Below, piece by piece: positions 17,912 through 27,017 of a DNA stretch of 40,163 nt (the stretch's first letter is position 1; each line of letters starts with the position of its first letter). A model generated the notes under the pieces. That model did no database searches. It was not told the DNA's origin and worked only from the letters and a program-made list of their open reading frames with translations. The stretch comes from Nitrosomonas sp. (GTDB taxonomy: Bacteria; Pseudomonadota; Gammaproteobacteria; Burkholderiales; Nitrosomonadaceae). The position numbers and the translations under genes were made by a program. Location of the stretch: positions 1-40,163 of the forward strand of contig JAMWZR010000021.1 in assembly GCA_024282035.1 (NCBI GenBank), in the 5' to 3' direction.

Positions 17912-18865
17912 CTATCTAGGATAAAATGCATTGGCAAGCTCGCCAGCTATGTCTTTACGCACTTGATCGGCTTCATTGACGATGTTTCCGAGACGAGCAA
18001 AATCATGCGTCATTCCGGAATAAATTTTGATCGACGTGGAAATACCGGCGGCTTTAAGCTTTTCTGCATACGTGATTCCTTCGTCAAGTAAAGGATCGTA
18101 TTCGGCCAAAACCAAGAAGGTCGGCGCAAGATTACCTAAATCACTCGCCTGCAGCGGTGCAAAACGCCAATCCGTTCTGTCGGCATCGGTACGAAGATAG
18201 TTTGCAAACATCCATTGAAGCGTTTTCGCTTCGAGTAAATAACCTTGCGCAAAACGACGATGCGACTCGGTATTTTGCCAGACGCTGGTACAGGGATAGA
18301 GTAATACTTGGCGTACTGGCTGTGGCCAATTCTCATTAAGGGCTGCTATCGTTAATCCAGTAGCCAATGTGCCACCAGCACTATCACCTCCAACTGCAAG
18401 TCGAGTAACATCCAAACCGTATTCAGATCCTGTGGACAGCAACCATCGATAGGCATCTTGTGCATCATAAACAGCCGTTGGGAACCGATGTTCCGGTGCT
18501 AGCCGATAGGCTACATTTAATACGCAGCAAGGTGTCAAAGCTGCCAATGACCGACAAAAGGAATCATGAGAATCAAGACCGCCGATGCAATATCCGCCAC
18601 CATGAAAATACAGTAATACTGGAAAAGGCCCCGTCTCTTCCATAAATTCAGTGGGTAAATAGAGTCGCGCATTGATTGGCTGGCCATCACGGCATGGAAT
18701 ACTAATAGCAGTGACACTTCCAACCGGTGGCCCGGGAACATCCAATATCTGCGTCGACGCATCGTATTCCATACGCGCCCTTTCAGGCGTCAGCGTGTGC
18801 ATCGCAGGTCTCTCGCCTGCTTCAGCAAGCTCAAGAAATGCCGCCAAATCCGGATTAAGTGGCAT
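17912..18865 (-). CDS. Alpha/beta hydrolase, HSL-family (family IV) esterase, 317 aa
   Basis: A cytoplasmic carboxylesterase-type hydrolase. The oxyanion-hole motif HGGG is at 88-91, nucleophile Ser162 is in GDSAGG, and the triad is completed by Asp257 (EYDPLLDEG) and His287 (GMTHDF). No signal peptide is seen. The ATG at 18865 has GGGGA 7 nt upstream; a TTG one codon earlier is unlikely. It lies 72 bp after the TonB receptor and 77 bp before the outer-membrane factor on the same strand. In this position it may hydrolyse an ester or lactone in the siderophore or a precursor, but family IV esterases have broad substrates and this is not shown. Confidence 0.87.
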   Translation of the reverse strand: MPLNPDLAAFLELAEAGERPAMHTLTPERARMEYDASTQILDVPGPPVGSVTAISIPCRDGQPINARLYLPTEFMEETGPFPVLLYFHGGGYCIGGLDSHDSFCRSLAALTPCCVLNVAYRLAPEHRFPTAVYDAQDAYRWLLSTGSEYGLDVTRLAVGGDSAGGTLATGLTIAALNENWPQPVRQVLLYPCTSVWQNTESHRRFAQGYLLEAKTLQWMFANYLRTDADRTDWRFAPLQASDLGNLAPTFLVLAEYDPLLDEGITYAEKLKAAGISTSIKIYSGMTHDFARLGNIVNEADQVRKDIAGELANAFYPR

Positions 18866-18937
18866 CAAATATTCCCCAATAATGAAAGTCGGGCATCTCG
18901 ATTGATACGCGGGCGCATAAATTCAGCATCATGTTGC

Positions 18938-21232
18938 CTAAAATCTAAATGCCATTGTACCGACTACAGTTCGCTCTGTACCAAGGTAGTTTCTGTTAAA
19001 GAAAGTAGATGCTATATATTTGTTATTAAATACATTACTCGCATTGAGTGTAAAAAGCACGGGACCATACTCGTAACGAAGTGTTGCATCAAATAATGTG
19101 AATGCCGGAGTGGAACTGGTATTTTGCTCATCATTAAAAACCCTTCCCACATAACGAACCCCACCACCTATCCCCAGCCCCCGAAGCCAGGGAATGCCCA
19201 AGTTCCTAAAGGAATAATCCAACCAAGCGGATGTTAGGGTATTCGGCACTTGTACCGGCATCTTGCCGACATTATCTTCATTACTTTTGTTAATGTTCAT
19301 TTCATAATAAGTAAAAGTGCCAATAGCATTCAATCCGGGTAACACTTCTCCCCGCGCCTCCAACTCGGCCCCGCGCGATCCCACTTCGCCAGTTTGGATA
19401 AAGCGAATACCGGAAATATCGTTCGGGTCACGTGTCAGCACATTGGTTTTGGTCAGGTCAAACAATGCCATTGTATATAAGCTCCTGCCGCCTACTGGCT
19501 GGTACTTGATACCTACTTCGTATTGATCGCCGCGCGTTGGATTAAACGCATGACCGCTGGAAGATAAACCAGGTTGCGGTAAAAATGACTGCGAATAGCT
19601 TACGTAGGGAGCAACGCCATTGGAAAAAAGATAAGTTAGACCCGCGCGTCCGGTAAATGCACTTTTCTTGGTGTGCGAATTGGCTGCGGGATCCTCGAAT
19701 AGATTAACAGTATCCGTATTTTTAGAATGAATTCTGTCAAAACGCCCTCCTAAAGTCAGGATCCAATTTTCGTTATAACGAATTTGATCCTGTATATAGA
19801 ATCCAAGCTGATCAATTTTCTGCTTGGCATTATTAATCAAGAAATCAGGACTGGGAATTGATTGTGAATACACCGGATTAAGAATATCAATGCCAGGCAC
19901 GATAAAACCATTTGTGTATCCTTCGAAATATTTCATTGAAGCATTGGTCTGATTCCAATCTGCACCCAATAACATGGTGTGATGCAGCGGACCGGTATTG
20001 AGTTTTGCCTGCAAATGGGTATCGAGTACAGTTTGACGCAGCCGCTCTCTGGTTCCATATGCCTCACGATCCATTAATGTCGGTTGATCTGGCGTATTAT
20101 AATCAAGAGAAAACAAGTCCCTGAATTGCCCACTCTGTTGCGCATGACGAAAATTCTGACGTACAGTAAAGATTTCGTTGAAATGATGTTCGATCTGATA
20201 GCTGAACGAAGATTGATTCGTGTTGTATCTTGAAAATTTCGTATCGCTTTGCAATACCTTTGTAAAACCACCATCCGGCGCAGTAATATAAAACGGTGAT
20301 GACTGACTACGATTATTGAGTATATCGCCCATCAACGTAATGGTCGTATCTACCGTAGGGCGCCAGGTTATGGATGGCGCAATATAAAAACGTTCATTAT
20401 GCGCACGATCGCCACCGGCATCGGGTTGTTTGACTTGGGTGTCGCTATCCAGTGCGGTCGTAACTAGCCGGAACATTAATGTGCCATCCTTACTGACCGC
20501 ACCGATGTCAGCAGCAATTCTTTTGCGGTCAAAATTACCATATTGAAATTCAATTTCGCGGATCGGGGTGGCACTGGGTTGCTTGGTGATACGATTGACA
20601 ATACCTCCGGCATCTCCTCGACCAAACATCATCGAAGAAGGACCACGAAGAACATCAACGCGCTCCAATCCATAGGTATCCGTGATAAAACCACCGAAAA
20701 ATAATCCTTGCGCAGCATTACTTAATCCATCGCGGAAATTTGCATTCGGATTACCGTTGAAGCCACGCATCAGTAAATACTCAAAACCACGACCATCAAA
20801 TCCGAATTGATCAACAGTGACCCCCGGAACATAGCGCAAGGCTTCGGTAAAATTCTGTACGCTGCGCATATCCAGCTCGCGACGGGTCACAACCGAAACG
20901 GATTGCGGTATCTCAATAATCGGTGTATCCGTTTTGGTGGCGGTAGAACTACGTTTGGCGACATATCCAGTAACTTCTTCGGAGGCTTTAGCTTCAACAG
21001 TTACCGGAGGCAGCATTGTCGTATTTGGCGGCACTGATGGTGCTGTATGATTTTCTTCTGAAGAAGTTTTATTTTGTTGGGTTTTGGCTTCAACGGGCCT
21101 ATCTGTAGCCTGTTGCTGAGACTGTGCATAACCATTGGCCGACAGAACAGGAATAATTAATTGCAAAGCAAATAAAAATAGTGAGCACTTTAGGTTAACT
21201 CTTAATCTGTTGTTCTTTTTATAGAGTTTCAT
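18938..21232 (-). CDS. TonB-dependent siderophore receptor, 764 aa
   Basis: Outer-membrane ferric-siderophore importer energised by TonB. The N-terminus is a long signal peptide ending near ANGYAQ (about residue 37), followed by a polar linker and a plug domain (about 95-240) with IPQSVSVVTRRELD, ALRYVPGV, MRGFNG and ERVDVLRGPSSMMFGRGDAGGIVN, all typical of the FhuE/FpvA/FoxA hydroxamate group. A 22-strand barrel follows and the last residue is Phe. The linker is too short for an N-terminal STN signalling domain, so it probably does not signal to an anti-sigma factor. No good Shine-Dalgarno precedes ATG 21232. It follows the ornithine monooxygenase gene by 59 bp and probably recognises the siderophore made here. 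Confidence 0.94.
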   Translation of the reverse strand: MKLYKKNNRLRVNLKCSLFLFALQLIIPVLSANGYAQSQQQATDRPVEAKTQQNKTSSEENHTAPSVPPNTTMLPPVTVEAKASEEVTGYVAKRSSTATKTDTPIIEIPQSVSVVTRRELDMRSVQNFTEALRYVPGVTVDQFGFDGRGFEYLLMRGFNGNPNANFRDGLSNAAQGLFFGGFITDTYGLERVDVLRGPSSMMFGRGDAGGIVNRITKQPSATPIREIEFQYGNFDRKRIAADIGAVSKDGTLMFRLVTTALDSDTQVKQPDAGGDRAHNERFYIAPSITWRPTVDTTITLMGDILNNRSQSSPFYITAPDGGFTKVLQSDTKFSRYNTNQSSFSYQIEHHFNEIFTVRQNFRHAQQSGQFRDLFSLDYNTPDQPTLMDREAYGTRERLRQTVLDTHLQAKLNTGPLHHTMLLGADWNQTNASMKYFEGYTNGFIVPGIDILNPVYSQSIPSPDFLINNAKQKIDQLGFYIQDQIRYNENWILTLGGRFDRIHSKNTDTVNLFEDPAANSHTKKSAFTGRAGLTYLFSNGVAPYVSYSQSFLPQPGLSSSGHAFNPTRGDQYEVGIKYQPVGGRSLYTMALFDLTKTNVLTRDPNDISGIRFIQTGEVGSRGAELEARGEVLPGLNAIGTFTYYEMNINKSNEDNVGKMPVQVPNTLTSAWLDYSFRNLGIPWLRGLGIGGGVRYVGRVFNDEQNTSSTPAFTLFDATLRYEYGPVLFTLNASNVFNNKYIASTFFNRNYLGTERTVVGTMAFRF

Positions 21233-21291
21233 AATGGGATGTAAATATTATTGTTAATTTGGAAATAAGTGACTCAGGCCAAGAAATCTCA

Positions 21292-22593
21292 CTAAGCTAA
21301 TGCCGAAGACATCTTGCGCTTTGCTTGCACGCCTTTAGATTGGCTCAAGGTATTAACTAGCGCCTGTGCGATTTCACTGGTGCGAATAGCCATCACGGAC
21401 AACAAGGTATCGCTTAGGCCGTGACTGGATTCACAAGCACCCTGAAGAAAAATTGCCGGCTTGAAATGCGAGGCACTGCATACCCGATATTGACGGTCGA
21501 CTGTCAGATCTTCGAAATAAGGGATCAGCGGAGCTAATAAAGATTTGTAATGATCACGGTGATAACCTGTGGCAAGAACCACCGCATCGTAGGTCACCGT
21601 TCGTTCATTATCAGTATTTAAATCATGCAGGGTGAACTGAATACCCTTGGATTGTGCGATTGCTTTTCTGACTTCATGCCGCCGCAAAAAACGATGGCGT
21701 TCAATACCGGAAACTTTTTGCTGATACAACACATTGAAGATCTGCTCAATCAAAATCAGATCCGGTGCAGCGTAGTTGGTATGCCAGAATTCATCGAGTA
21801 TCTTGCTCCGTTCCTGCTCCGGGCTATTGAAAACATAATCGGTAAAATCAGTATTGAAGATTTCATTAACAAAAGGACTGTCATCCGATGGTTTGATCGA
21901 ACGAGCACGCATAATCAGATCCACTTGTGTGGTACTGGAGCGATGATGCAAATCCATAAAAATTTCAGATGCGCTCTGCCCCCCGCCTACTACAGCAATT
22001 TTCTTGACATGTGGATGCCGCGTAATTTCCTTCAAGTAATTATTCGAATGAAAAACACGCGCATCGCCTTTTAAGGATAAGAAGCAATCGGGGATTCGGG
22101 GTTGGCCGCCGATACTGATCACCAAATTTCGGGTAAGCCGTTCATGAATGACTTGCGCATTATCACGTGAGCGAACTCGTAACAATGTAATCTCGTCACC
22201 CAAGTTTTCCGGAAGCACTTCAATCACTTCTTCTCCATAGGCACAACAATGATCAAAATGTGCTGCTGCCCATGCCAGATAATCATTAAACTCATGACGG
22301 CTAGGGAAAAAAGTCTTGAGGTTGATGAAATCCTGTAACCGGTTCTTTTCGTGCAGGTAATTGATAAACGTAAAACGACTCGCTGGATTACGCATGGTGA
22401 CCAAATCCTTGAGAAAAGAAACTTGCATATGCGCGTTATCCAGCATCATGTTGGCATGCCAAGCAAAACTAGGCTGTTTTTCAATAAAAAAAGACTCAAC
22501 GGGATAATCGGCCTGTTTTTTCTCTTCGAGTGCAATCGCCAATGCGATATTGGAAGGACCAAAACCAATACCGATCAAATCGTAAATTTTCAT
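21292..22593 (-). CDS. L-ornithine N5-monooxygenase (PvdA/SidA family), 433 aa
   Basis: Flavin-dependent N-hydroxylase that makes N5-hydroxyornithine, the first step in hydroxamate siderophore synthesis. Seen: the FAD motif GIGFGPSNIALAIAL (8-22), FAWHANMMLDNAHMQVSFLK typical of the family, the NADPH motif VVGGGQSASE (201-210), NEIFNTDFTDYVF, ATGYH, and a C-terminal DTLLSVMAIRTSEI. Preference for ornithine over lysine is inferred from resemblance to PvdA and from the NRPS A-domain codes. The ATG at 22593 has AAGGA 7 nt upstream; the frame stays open 53 codons further into the acetyltransferase gene, but that part is not family-like. It starts 10 nt after the acetyltransferase stop. Confidence 0.94.
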   Translation of the reverse strand: MKIYDLIGIGFGPSNIALAIALEEKKQADYPVESFFIEKQPSFAWHANMMLDNAHMQVSFLKDLVTMRNPASRFTFINYLHEKNRLQDFINLKTFFPSRHEFNDYLAWAAAHFDHCCAYGEEVIEVLPENLGDEITLLRVRSRDNAQVIHERLTRNLVISIGGQPRIPDCFLSLKGDARVFHSNNYLKEITRHPHVKKIAVVGGGQSASEIFMDLHHRSSTTQVDLIMRARSIKPSDDSPFVNEIFNTDFTDYVFNSPEQERSKILDEFWHTNYAAPDLILIEQIFNVLYQQKVSGIERHRFLRRHEVRKAIAQSKGIQFTLHDLNTDNERTVTYDAVVLATGYHRDHYKSLLAPLIPYFEDLTVDRQYRVCSASHFKPAIFLQGACESSHGLSDTLLSVMAIRTSEIAQALVNTLSQSKGVQAKRKMSSALA

Positions 22594-22603
22594 GAAGTAA
22601 TCC

Positions 22604-23710
22604 TTAGGATAAAGGTACAGAATGAGGTGACGTAATACTGCGCGGCACCCATAGTTGTTCAGAAAAAAAGCGTTCGCGCGACAGCATGCCGAGCATCGCG
22701 CGCTTGTGCGGAAAATCAAATTCCTTGGTGTTTGCATATCCGCATTGCGCAAGGTTACGAATCATCTTATGGTTGTCAGCGCGAGGCTCAATAACAATGC
22801 GCTGTGTTCTGTCATCATCAAGAAACAAATAATGCGAAATGGATGGCAACCAGGCGGTCACAAAAGACCTGCCACGCATATGCGGTTCACCGATCAATAC
22901 GTGCCATCCGCGATCAAAATCATCCACGTCGTAATAGGGAGAGATGCGGTTTTCCTTGGCCCAATAAATTTCAAAATAACCAAATGGTTCATCATCCAGA
23001 CAACCAATTAGGTTAATTACATGTGGGTCGGCTTCGATAGCTCTGAGATAAGCATGGTGTTTTGCCGCATCGCCCGACTCCTGCCAGAATTCTGCTACGA
23101 CCGGATCATTCATCCAGCGATTGAAACGACTCAGATCAGCTGCCGGATCGACAGCTCGAAAAGTTAGGGTACAATCCAGCCACGTAATATATCGTTGATA
23201 AACTGTGCCCATAGGCTTAGGTGGTCGAAGCGGATGGCGTCGCCCATGACTAAAGACATAGCGTATTGGGAAGACCTGGGTGAGAATTGAGGGACGCCAT
23301 ATTCTGGCTTGCTGCCAGAACAAATCCACATAAACAACAATCTGATTATCCTCATCTTTAACCAAGACACCCGAGTCGAATAGCGACTTAAATTGTCTAT
23401 CTGGAATAAATAAAGATAATTTTTTCTGATGCGGATAGCTGGCAAACGAAGCTTCCACCGCCGCCAGTAATTCAGATACCTCAGGCTGAATTGAAGAAGA
23501 ATCGATCCATTGCAATCTCAATTGATCGGATTGCACAGACAAATGCCAGATTGTTTCTTTCCCATTTTCATTATTCCTGACACGCAACGTTTTAGCTTCA
23601 TACGTAACGTGATAGCAAACTTGATCCGGGCAGGATAACAAGCGTGTTGGAAGCATTGACTGCTCCATTAGCAACTCACACGATTGATCATTTAATTGAG
23701 GTGAATCCAT
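22604..23710 (-). CDS. Siderophore acetyltransferase (GNAT, IucB/AlcB-type), 368 aa
   Basis: Likely N-acylates N5-hydroxyornithine to give the hydroxamate. The C-terminal half (about 178-350) is the AlcB/IucB-type GNAT domain: LTFRAVDPAADLSRFNRWMN, DPVVAEFWQE, GYFEIYW, a GEPHMRGRSF acyl-CoA loop, and HYLFLDDDRTQRIVIEPRADN. The N-terminal 170 residues match the companion domain found in some siderophore acetyltransferases. Whether acetyl, hydroxyacyl or a longer chain is added cannot be read from the sequence. It is first in the long minus-strand series, with a Fur-box candidate about 57-71 bp upstream. Its Shine-Dalgarno (GGA) is weak. No formyltransferase is present in the window. Confidence 0.88.
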   Translation of the reverse strand: MDSPQLNDQSCELLMEQSMLPTRLLSCPDQVCYHVTYEAKTLRVRNNENGKETIWHLSVQSDQLRLQWIDSSSIQPEVSELLAAVEASFASYPHQKKLSLFIPDRQFKSLFDSGVLVKDEDNQIVVYVDLFWQQARIWRPSILTQVFPIRYVFSHGRRHPLRPPKPMGTVYQRYITWLDCTLTFRAVDPAADLSRFNRWMNDPVVAEFWQESGDAAKHHAYLRAIEADPHVINLIGCLDDEPFGYFEIYWAKENRISPYYDVDDFDRGWHVLIGEPHMRGRSFVTAWLPSISHYLFLDDDRTQRIVIEPRADNHKMIRNLAQCGYANTKEFDFPHKRAMLGMLSRERFFSEQLWVPRSITSPHSVPLS

Positions 23711-23766
23711 TCTTGTCCAAGAGAAATTAATTTTAGTAATTACCTTATCTGTCTCTTGAAGACGAA

Positions 23767-23781
23767 TGAGAAGTATTATTA
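23767..23781. promoter_or_regulatory. Candidate Fur box in the divergent siderophore promoter region
   Basis: TGAGAAGTATTATTA matches 11 of 14 defined positions of the 7-1-7 Fur consensus TGATAATnATTATCA. It lies in the AT-rich 292-bp spacer between the acetyltransferase (minus) and ABC exporter (plus) genes, where iron control of both directions would be expected. Assigned by eye, with no matrix score. Confidence 0.5.
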
Positions 23782-23932
23782 TTTATTATTTTCTTTTATT
23801 GGAGAATTTTGACTAGCTGCAGAACGCTAAATTGGAATGAAAAATGGCCGTGCTATTGGCAAATCGTGCCGAACATCCGGTTATAAATCTTGGAGAAATA
23901 GATTGTTTATTTACTGAAAAACACCTTAGATA

Positions 23933-23944
23933 CTGCCATGGCAG
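23933..23944. promoter_or_regulatory. 12-bp perfect palindrome upstream of the ABC exporter
   Basis: CTGCCATGGCAG is a perfect palindrome extended by TA...TA on the outside, 58 bp before the exporter ATG. It does not resemble a Fur site; it could be an operator for an unknown regulator or chance. Confidence 0.3.
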
Positions 23945-24002
23945 AGTAAACATTTATCTTCACCATTCGTCACTAGATATATCTTTATCAAATGGATAAA
24001 CC

Positions 24003-25673
24003 ATGCTGAAGTATCTTATTAAACAATCCAAACCCCTGCTGTTAAGCGCATCCATCGCAAGCATAGTGCATGGGATTTGCAGTGTCCTTCTACTTGCACA
24101 AATCAGCGCTGCACTAACAACCGCTAAATCGGATAACGGAGAAATGGCGCTGCTATTCGCAGCAACCGCGCTCTGTGTCATGTTGAGTTATATGGCGGCA
24201 GCCATCTTATTTGAACGGTTAGGACAACGTGCGCACGCTGAGCTGCGCAGCTTTATCGCAAAACGTGTGATTGTTGCCGATTACCGGCAACTCGAATTAC
24301 TGGGTGCTGCGCGTATACAATCCGCGCTTTCCGAACATTGCACGCGTGTGGCCGAATTTTTTGTTAGTTTTCCGGTCATTCTGACCAATGCCGTTGTGGT
24401 TGCTGGTTGCTTGGTCTACATGGCTTTTCTGTCGTGGCAAGTTTTTTTACTCGCGATCCTTGTCATAGGATTTGGCTCACTTGGATACCATCTTGCCCAT
24501 CTTCGTGCCATACGGCACCTCGATATCGCCGCCCAAGAGCAAGATAATTTATTTGCTTATTTTCGTTCACTCACAGACGGTGCAAAGGAATTACGTCTTA
24601 ATCGAGATAAACGCACCGCCTTCTACGATGAAGTACTCGGACAGTCGATTGAAAAAGTGCGTAAAGAGCGGACACTTGGCATGTCCATCTTTGTGGCTTC
24701 AGCAAGCTGGGGGAATTTTCTGATTTATGCATTCATTGGCATGGTGCTATTCATGCTGGTTGGGGATGTGCCCGATCGAACATTGATCATGACGGGATAC
24801 GCTTTGGTATTTGTTTATATGCTGGGACCACTCGAAGCACTGCTATTGAATATTCCTCGCGCCAATCTGGCTCAAGTATCAGCTGATCGAATCGATGAAA
24901 TTACGCGTTCCATGCTCTCTTCGGAACATCAAACCAGCAAAGTCGAGCTGCCACCGCTGCAATCCATCGTATTGCAAGGAATATTGCATCGTTATTATCA
25001 TGAGCAAAAGGATGAAATGTTTACCCTGGGCCCGATTGACTTGCAGTTTCATGCGGGAGAAATCACCTTTCTGGTCGGGGGTAATGGCAGCGGTAAAACA
25101 ACCCTAGCAAAATTGTTGGTAGGACTCTATCCTCCGGAAGAAGGTAAAATCATTCTCAACGGTGTCATCGTCGATGCTACTAATCGTGATGACTACAGAC
25201 AGTTCTTCACGACAGTTTTTTCTGATTTCCATCTTTTTGATCAATTACTTGAAACGAATCATGGCAAGGATCTGGATCAAAAGGGAAATGAGCTTTTAGC
25301 CAAACTTCATCTACAAAATAAAGTAAAAGTCCAGGATGGCGCTTTTACTACGCTAACGCTATCGCAAGGGCAACGTAAACGATTAGCTCTGGTCGTCGCC
25401 TATCTCGAAAATCGTCCTTTCCTCGTGTTCGATGAATGGGCGGCTGATCAGGATCCTGTTTTTAAAGAAATCTTCTATCATGAATTGCTCCCGGAATTAC
25501 GTGCGATGGGCAAAACAATATTAGTCATTTCGCACGATGATCGTTATTTTCACCTAGCCGATCGTCTCATACGCATGGAAAATGGTCGTTTGACTAATGC
25601 GAATACCCAGCCATCGAAAACCGAAATTGACACAACCATTTCGACATTGATAACAGCAAATAGCGTAGCTTGA
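24003..25673 (+). CDS. Cyclic-peptide-type ABC exporter (PvdE/SyrD family), 556 aa
   Basis: Fused membrane-ATPase half-transporter that exports a non-ribosomal peptide or its precursor across the inner membrane. About 285 residues contain six TM helices. The ATPase domain has Walker A GGNGSGKT (359-366), signature LSQGQ (453-457), Walker B LVFDEWAADQDP (474-485) and the switch His511 in ISHDD. DEWAADQDP after Walker B is characteristic of the PvdE/SyrD group. The ATG at 24003 has only a weak ribosome site. It is divergent from the biosynthesis/uptake series and 4 nt upstream of the PepSY gene. In pyoverdine systems PvdE moves the acylated precursor to the periplasm, where PvdQ acts, which fits the acylase in this locus. 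Confidence 0.93.
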   Translation: MLKYLIKQSKPLLLSASIASIVHGICSVLLLAQISAALTTAKSDNGEMALLFAATALCVMLSYMAAAILFERLGQRAHAELRSFIAKRVIVADYRQLELLGAARIQSALSEHCTRVAEFFVSFPVILTNAVVVAGCLVYMAFLSWQVFLLAILVIGFGSLGYHLAHLRAIRHLDIAAQEQDNLFAYFRSLTDGAKELRLNRDKRTAFYDEVLGQSIEKVRKERTLGMSIFVASASWGNFLIYAFIGMVLFMLVGDVPDRTLIMTGYALVFVYMLGPLEALLLNIPRANLAQVSADRIDEITRSMLSSEHQTSKVELPPLQSIVLQGILHRYYHEQKDEMFTLGPIDLQFHAGEITFLVGGNGSGKTTLAKLLVGLYPPEEGKIILNGVIVDATNRDDYRQFFTTVFSDFHLFDQLLETNHGKDLDQKGNELLAKLHLQNKVKVQDGAFTTLTLSQGQRKRLALVVAYLENRPFLVFDEWAADQDPVFKEIFYHELLPELRAMGKTILVISHDDRYFHLADRLIRMENGRLTNANTQPSKTEIDTTISTLITANSVA

Positions 25674-25677
25674 TGTT

Positions 25678-26940
25678 ATGAAAAAATTTATTGAATCTGC
25701 AATACCCACAGAAATTCAACCACAGGAAAAACAATCCGCAAAATCCAGAACAAGCCGTCAAATTCTTACGCTGCTACACCGTTGGGTCGGTCTTTTTCTG
25801 GCTGTCTTCCTGTTTATTTCAGGCCTGACCGGCGCAATCATCTCCTGGGATCATGAACTCGATGAATGGTTAAATCCACAATTATTCAATCGACAAAGCC
25901 AAGGAGAACCGCTTTCTCCTTTAGCACTCGCTGATCAATTTGAAGCATCCAATCCAAAAATACTCATCACTTGGCTGCCGCTATCCATCGAACCCGAGCA
26001 TAACCTGGGATTAAGCGTCATTGGCCGCATTGACCCTGCAACCGGCAAAGCATTTGATTTGGGCTTCAATCAAATTGCACTGGATCCGGTTAATGGAGAG
26101 ATACGTGGTACACGCATGTGGGGCAAAATTTCGCTCAACCGGGAAGATTTCCTATCCTTTCTGTACAAACTGCACTTCAGCATGCATATTCCGGACGCAT
26201 TCGATATCGAATTAGGCATTATATTTATGGGCATTCTGGCGATCGTATGGTGCATCGATTGTTTCATCGCACTATGGATATCATTCCCAAACCTCCAAAC
26301 CTGGCGTAAATCGTTTGCTTTCCGCTGGCAACAAGGCGGTTATAAGTTAAATTTTGATTTGCATCGCTCAGGTGGCGTGTGGCTATGGGGCTTACTATTA
26401 ATACTTGCTGTCACTGCGGTATCGATGAATCTCAAATTGGAAATCACACGCCCTATCGTATCGATCTTTTCCGAACTTACCCCTGATCCCTTTGCGATAC
26501 GCACACCGAATCCGCATGATGAACCGATCGAACCCGGTATCGGGCGACACGAAATCATTCGGCTCGCCAGCGCGGAAGCTCAAAGAAGAAATTGGCAAAC
26601 ACCGCTCGGCGGTATGTTTTACGAGCCGGAATATGGCATTTATGGGGTTACCTTTCATGAACCAGGGCATGATCACGCCGAATTTGGTCTCGGCAATCCA
26701 TGGTTTTATTTTGACGGACAGGATGGCACCTATTTAGGCGACAGAATTCCGGGTAGCGGCAGTGCTGGCGATATCTTTCTGGATGCCCAGTTTCCACTAC
26801 ATTCCGGCCGCATCCTTGGCCTGCCTGGGCGCATTATGATCTCAATACTGGGATTATTGGTCGCAGCGTTATCGGTGACGGGTGTAATCATCTGGCAAAG
26901 AAAACGCTGGGTGCGCCTAAGAGCCACCAATCATCGCTGA
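25678..26940 (+). CDS. PepSY-domain membrane protein, probable siderophore-iron reductase, 420 aa
   Basis: Inner-membrane protein of the PepSY-associated TM family, which includes FpvG of Pseudomonas, a ferric-pyoverdine reductase. TM segments are at about 30-54 (after LLHRWVGLF), 180-207, 232-253 and 382-405, with large periplasmic loops. Conserved His residues in LLHRW (His34), LHFSMHIP and FDLHRSGG could bind haem or metal. It begins 4 nt after the exporter stop, so the two form an operon. Its role here is probably periplasmic reduction of the imported ferric siderophore, inferred from family and context. Confidence 0.83.
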   Translation: MKKFIESAIPTEIQPQEKQSAKSRTSRQILTLLHRWVGLFLAVFLFISGLTGAIISWDHELDEWLNPQLFNRQSQGEPLSPLALADQFEASNPKILITWLPLSIEPEHNLGLSVIGRIDPATGKAFDLGFNQIALDPVNGEIRGTRMWGKISLNREDFLSFLYKLHFSMHIPDAFDIELGIIFMGILAIVWCIDCFIALWISFPNLQTWRKSFAFRWQQGGYKLNFDLHRSGGVWLWGLLLILAVTAVSMNLKLEITRPIVSIFSELTPDPFAIRTPNPHDEPIEPGIGRHEIIRLASAEAQRRNWQTPLGGMFYEPEYGIYGVTFHEPGHDHAEFGLGNPWFYFDGQDGTYLGDRIPGSGSAGDIFLDAQFPLHSGRILGLPGRIMISILGLLVAALSVTGVIIWQRKRWVRLRATNHR

Positions 26941-27017
26941 AAAATTATTAATACCCCTAATCGATCAGCCGAAATTTCCCAACGAAACCAATACCCTTCC
27001 TTGATGGATCGGTTGCT

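Noticed and set aside
23985-23998. Second Fur-like site just before the exporter ATG (TTTATCA half-site)
   Set aside because: Only one half matches; the other arm agrees poorly with the consensus.
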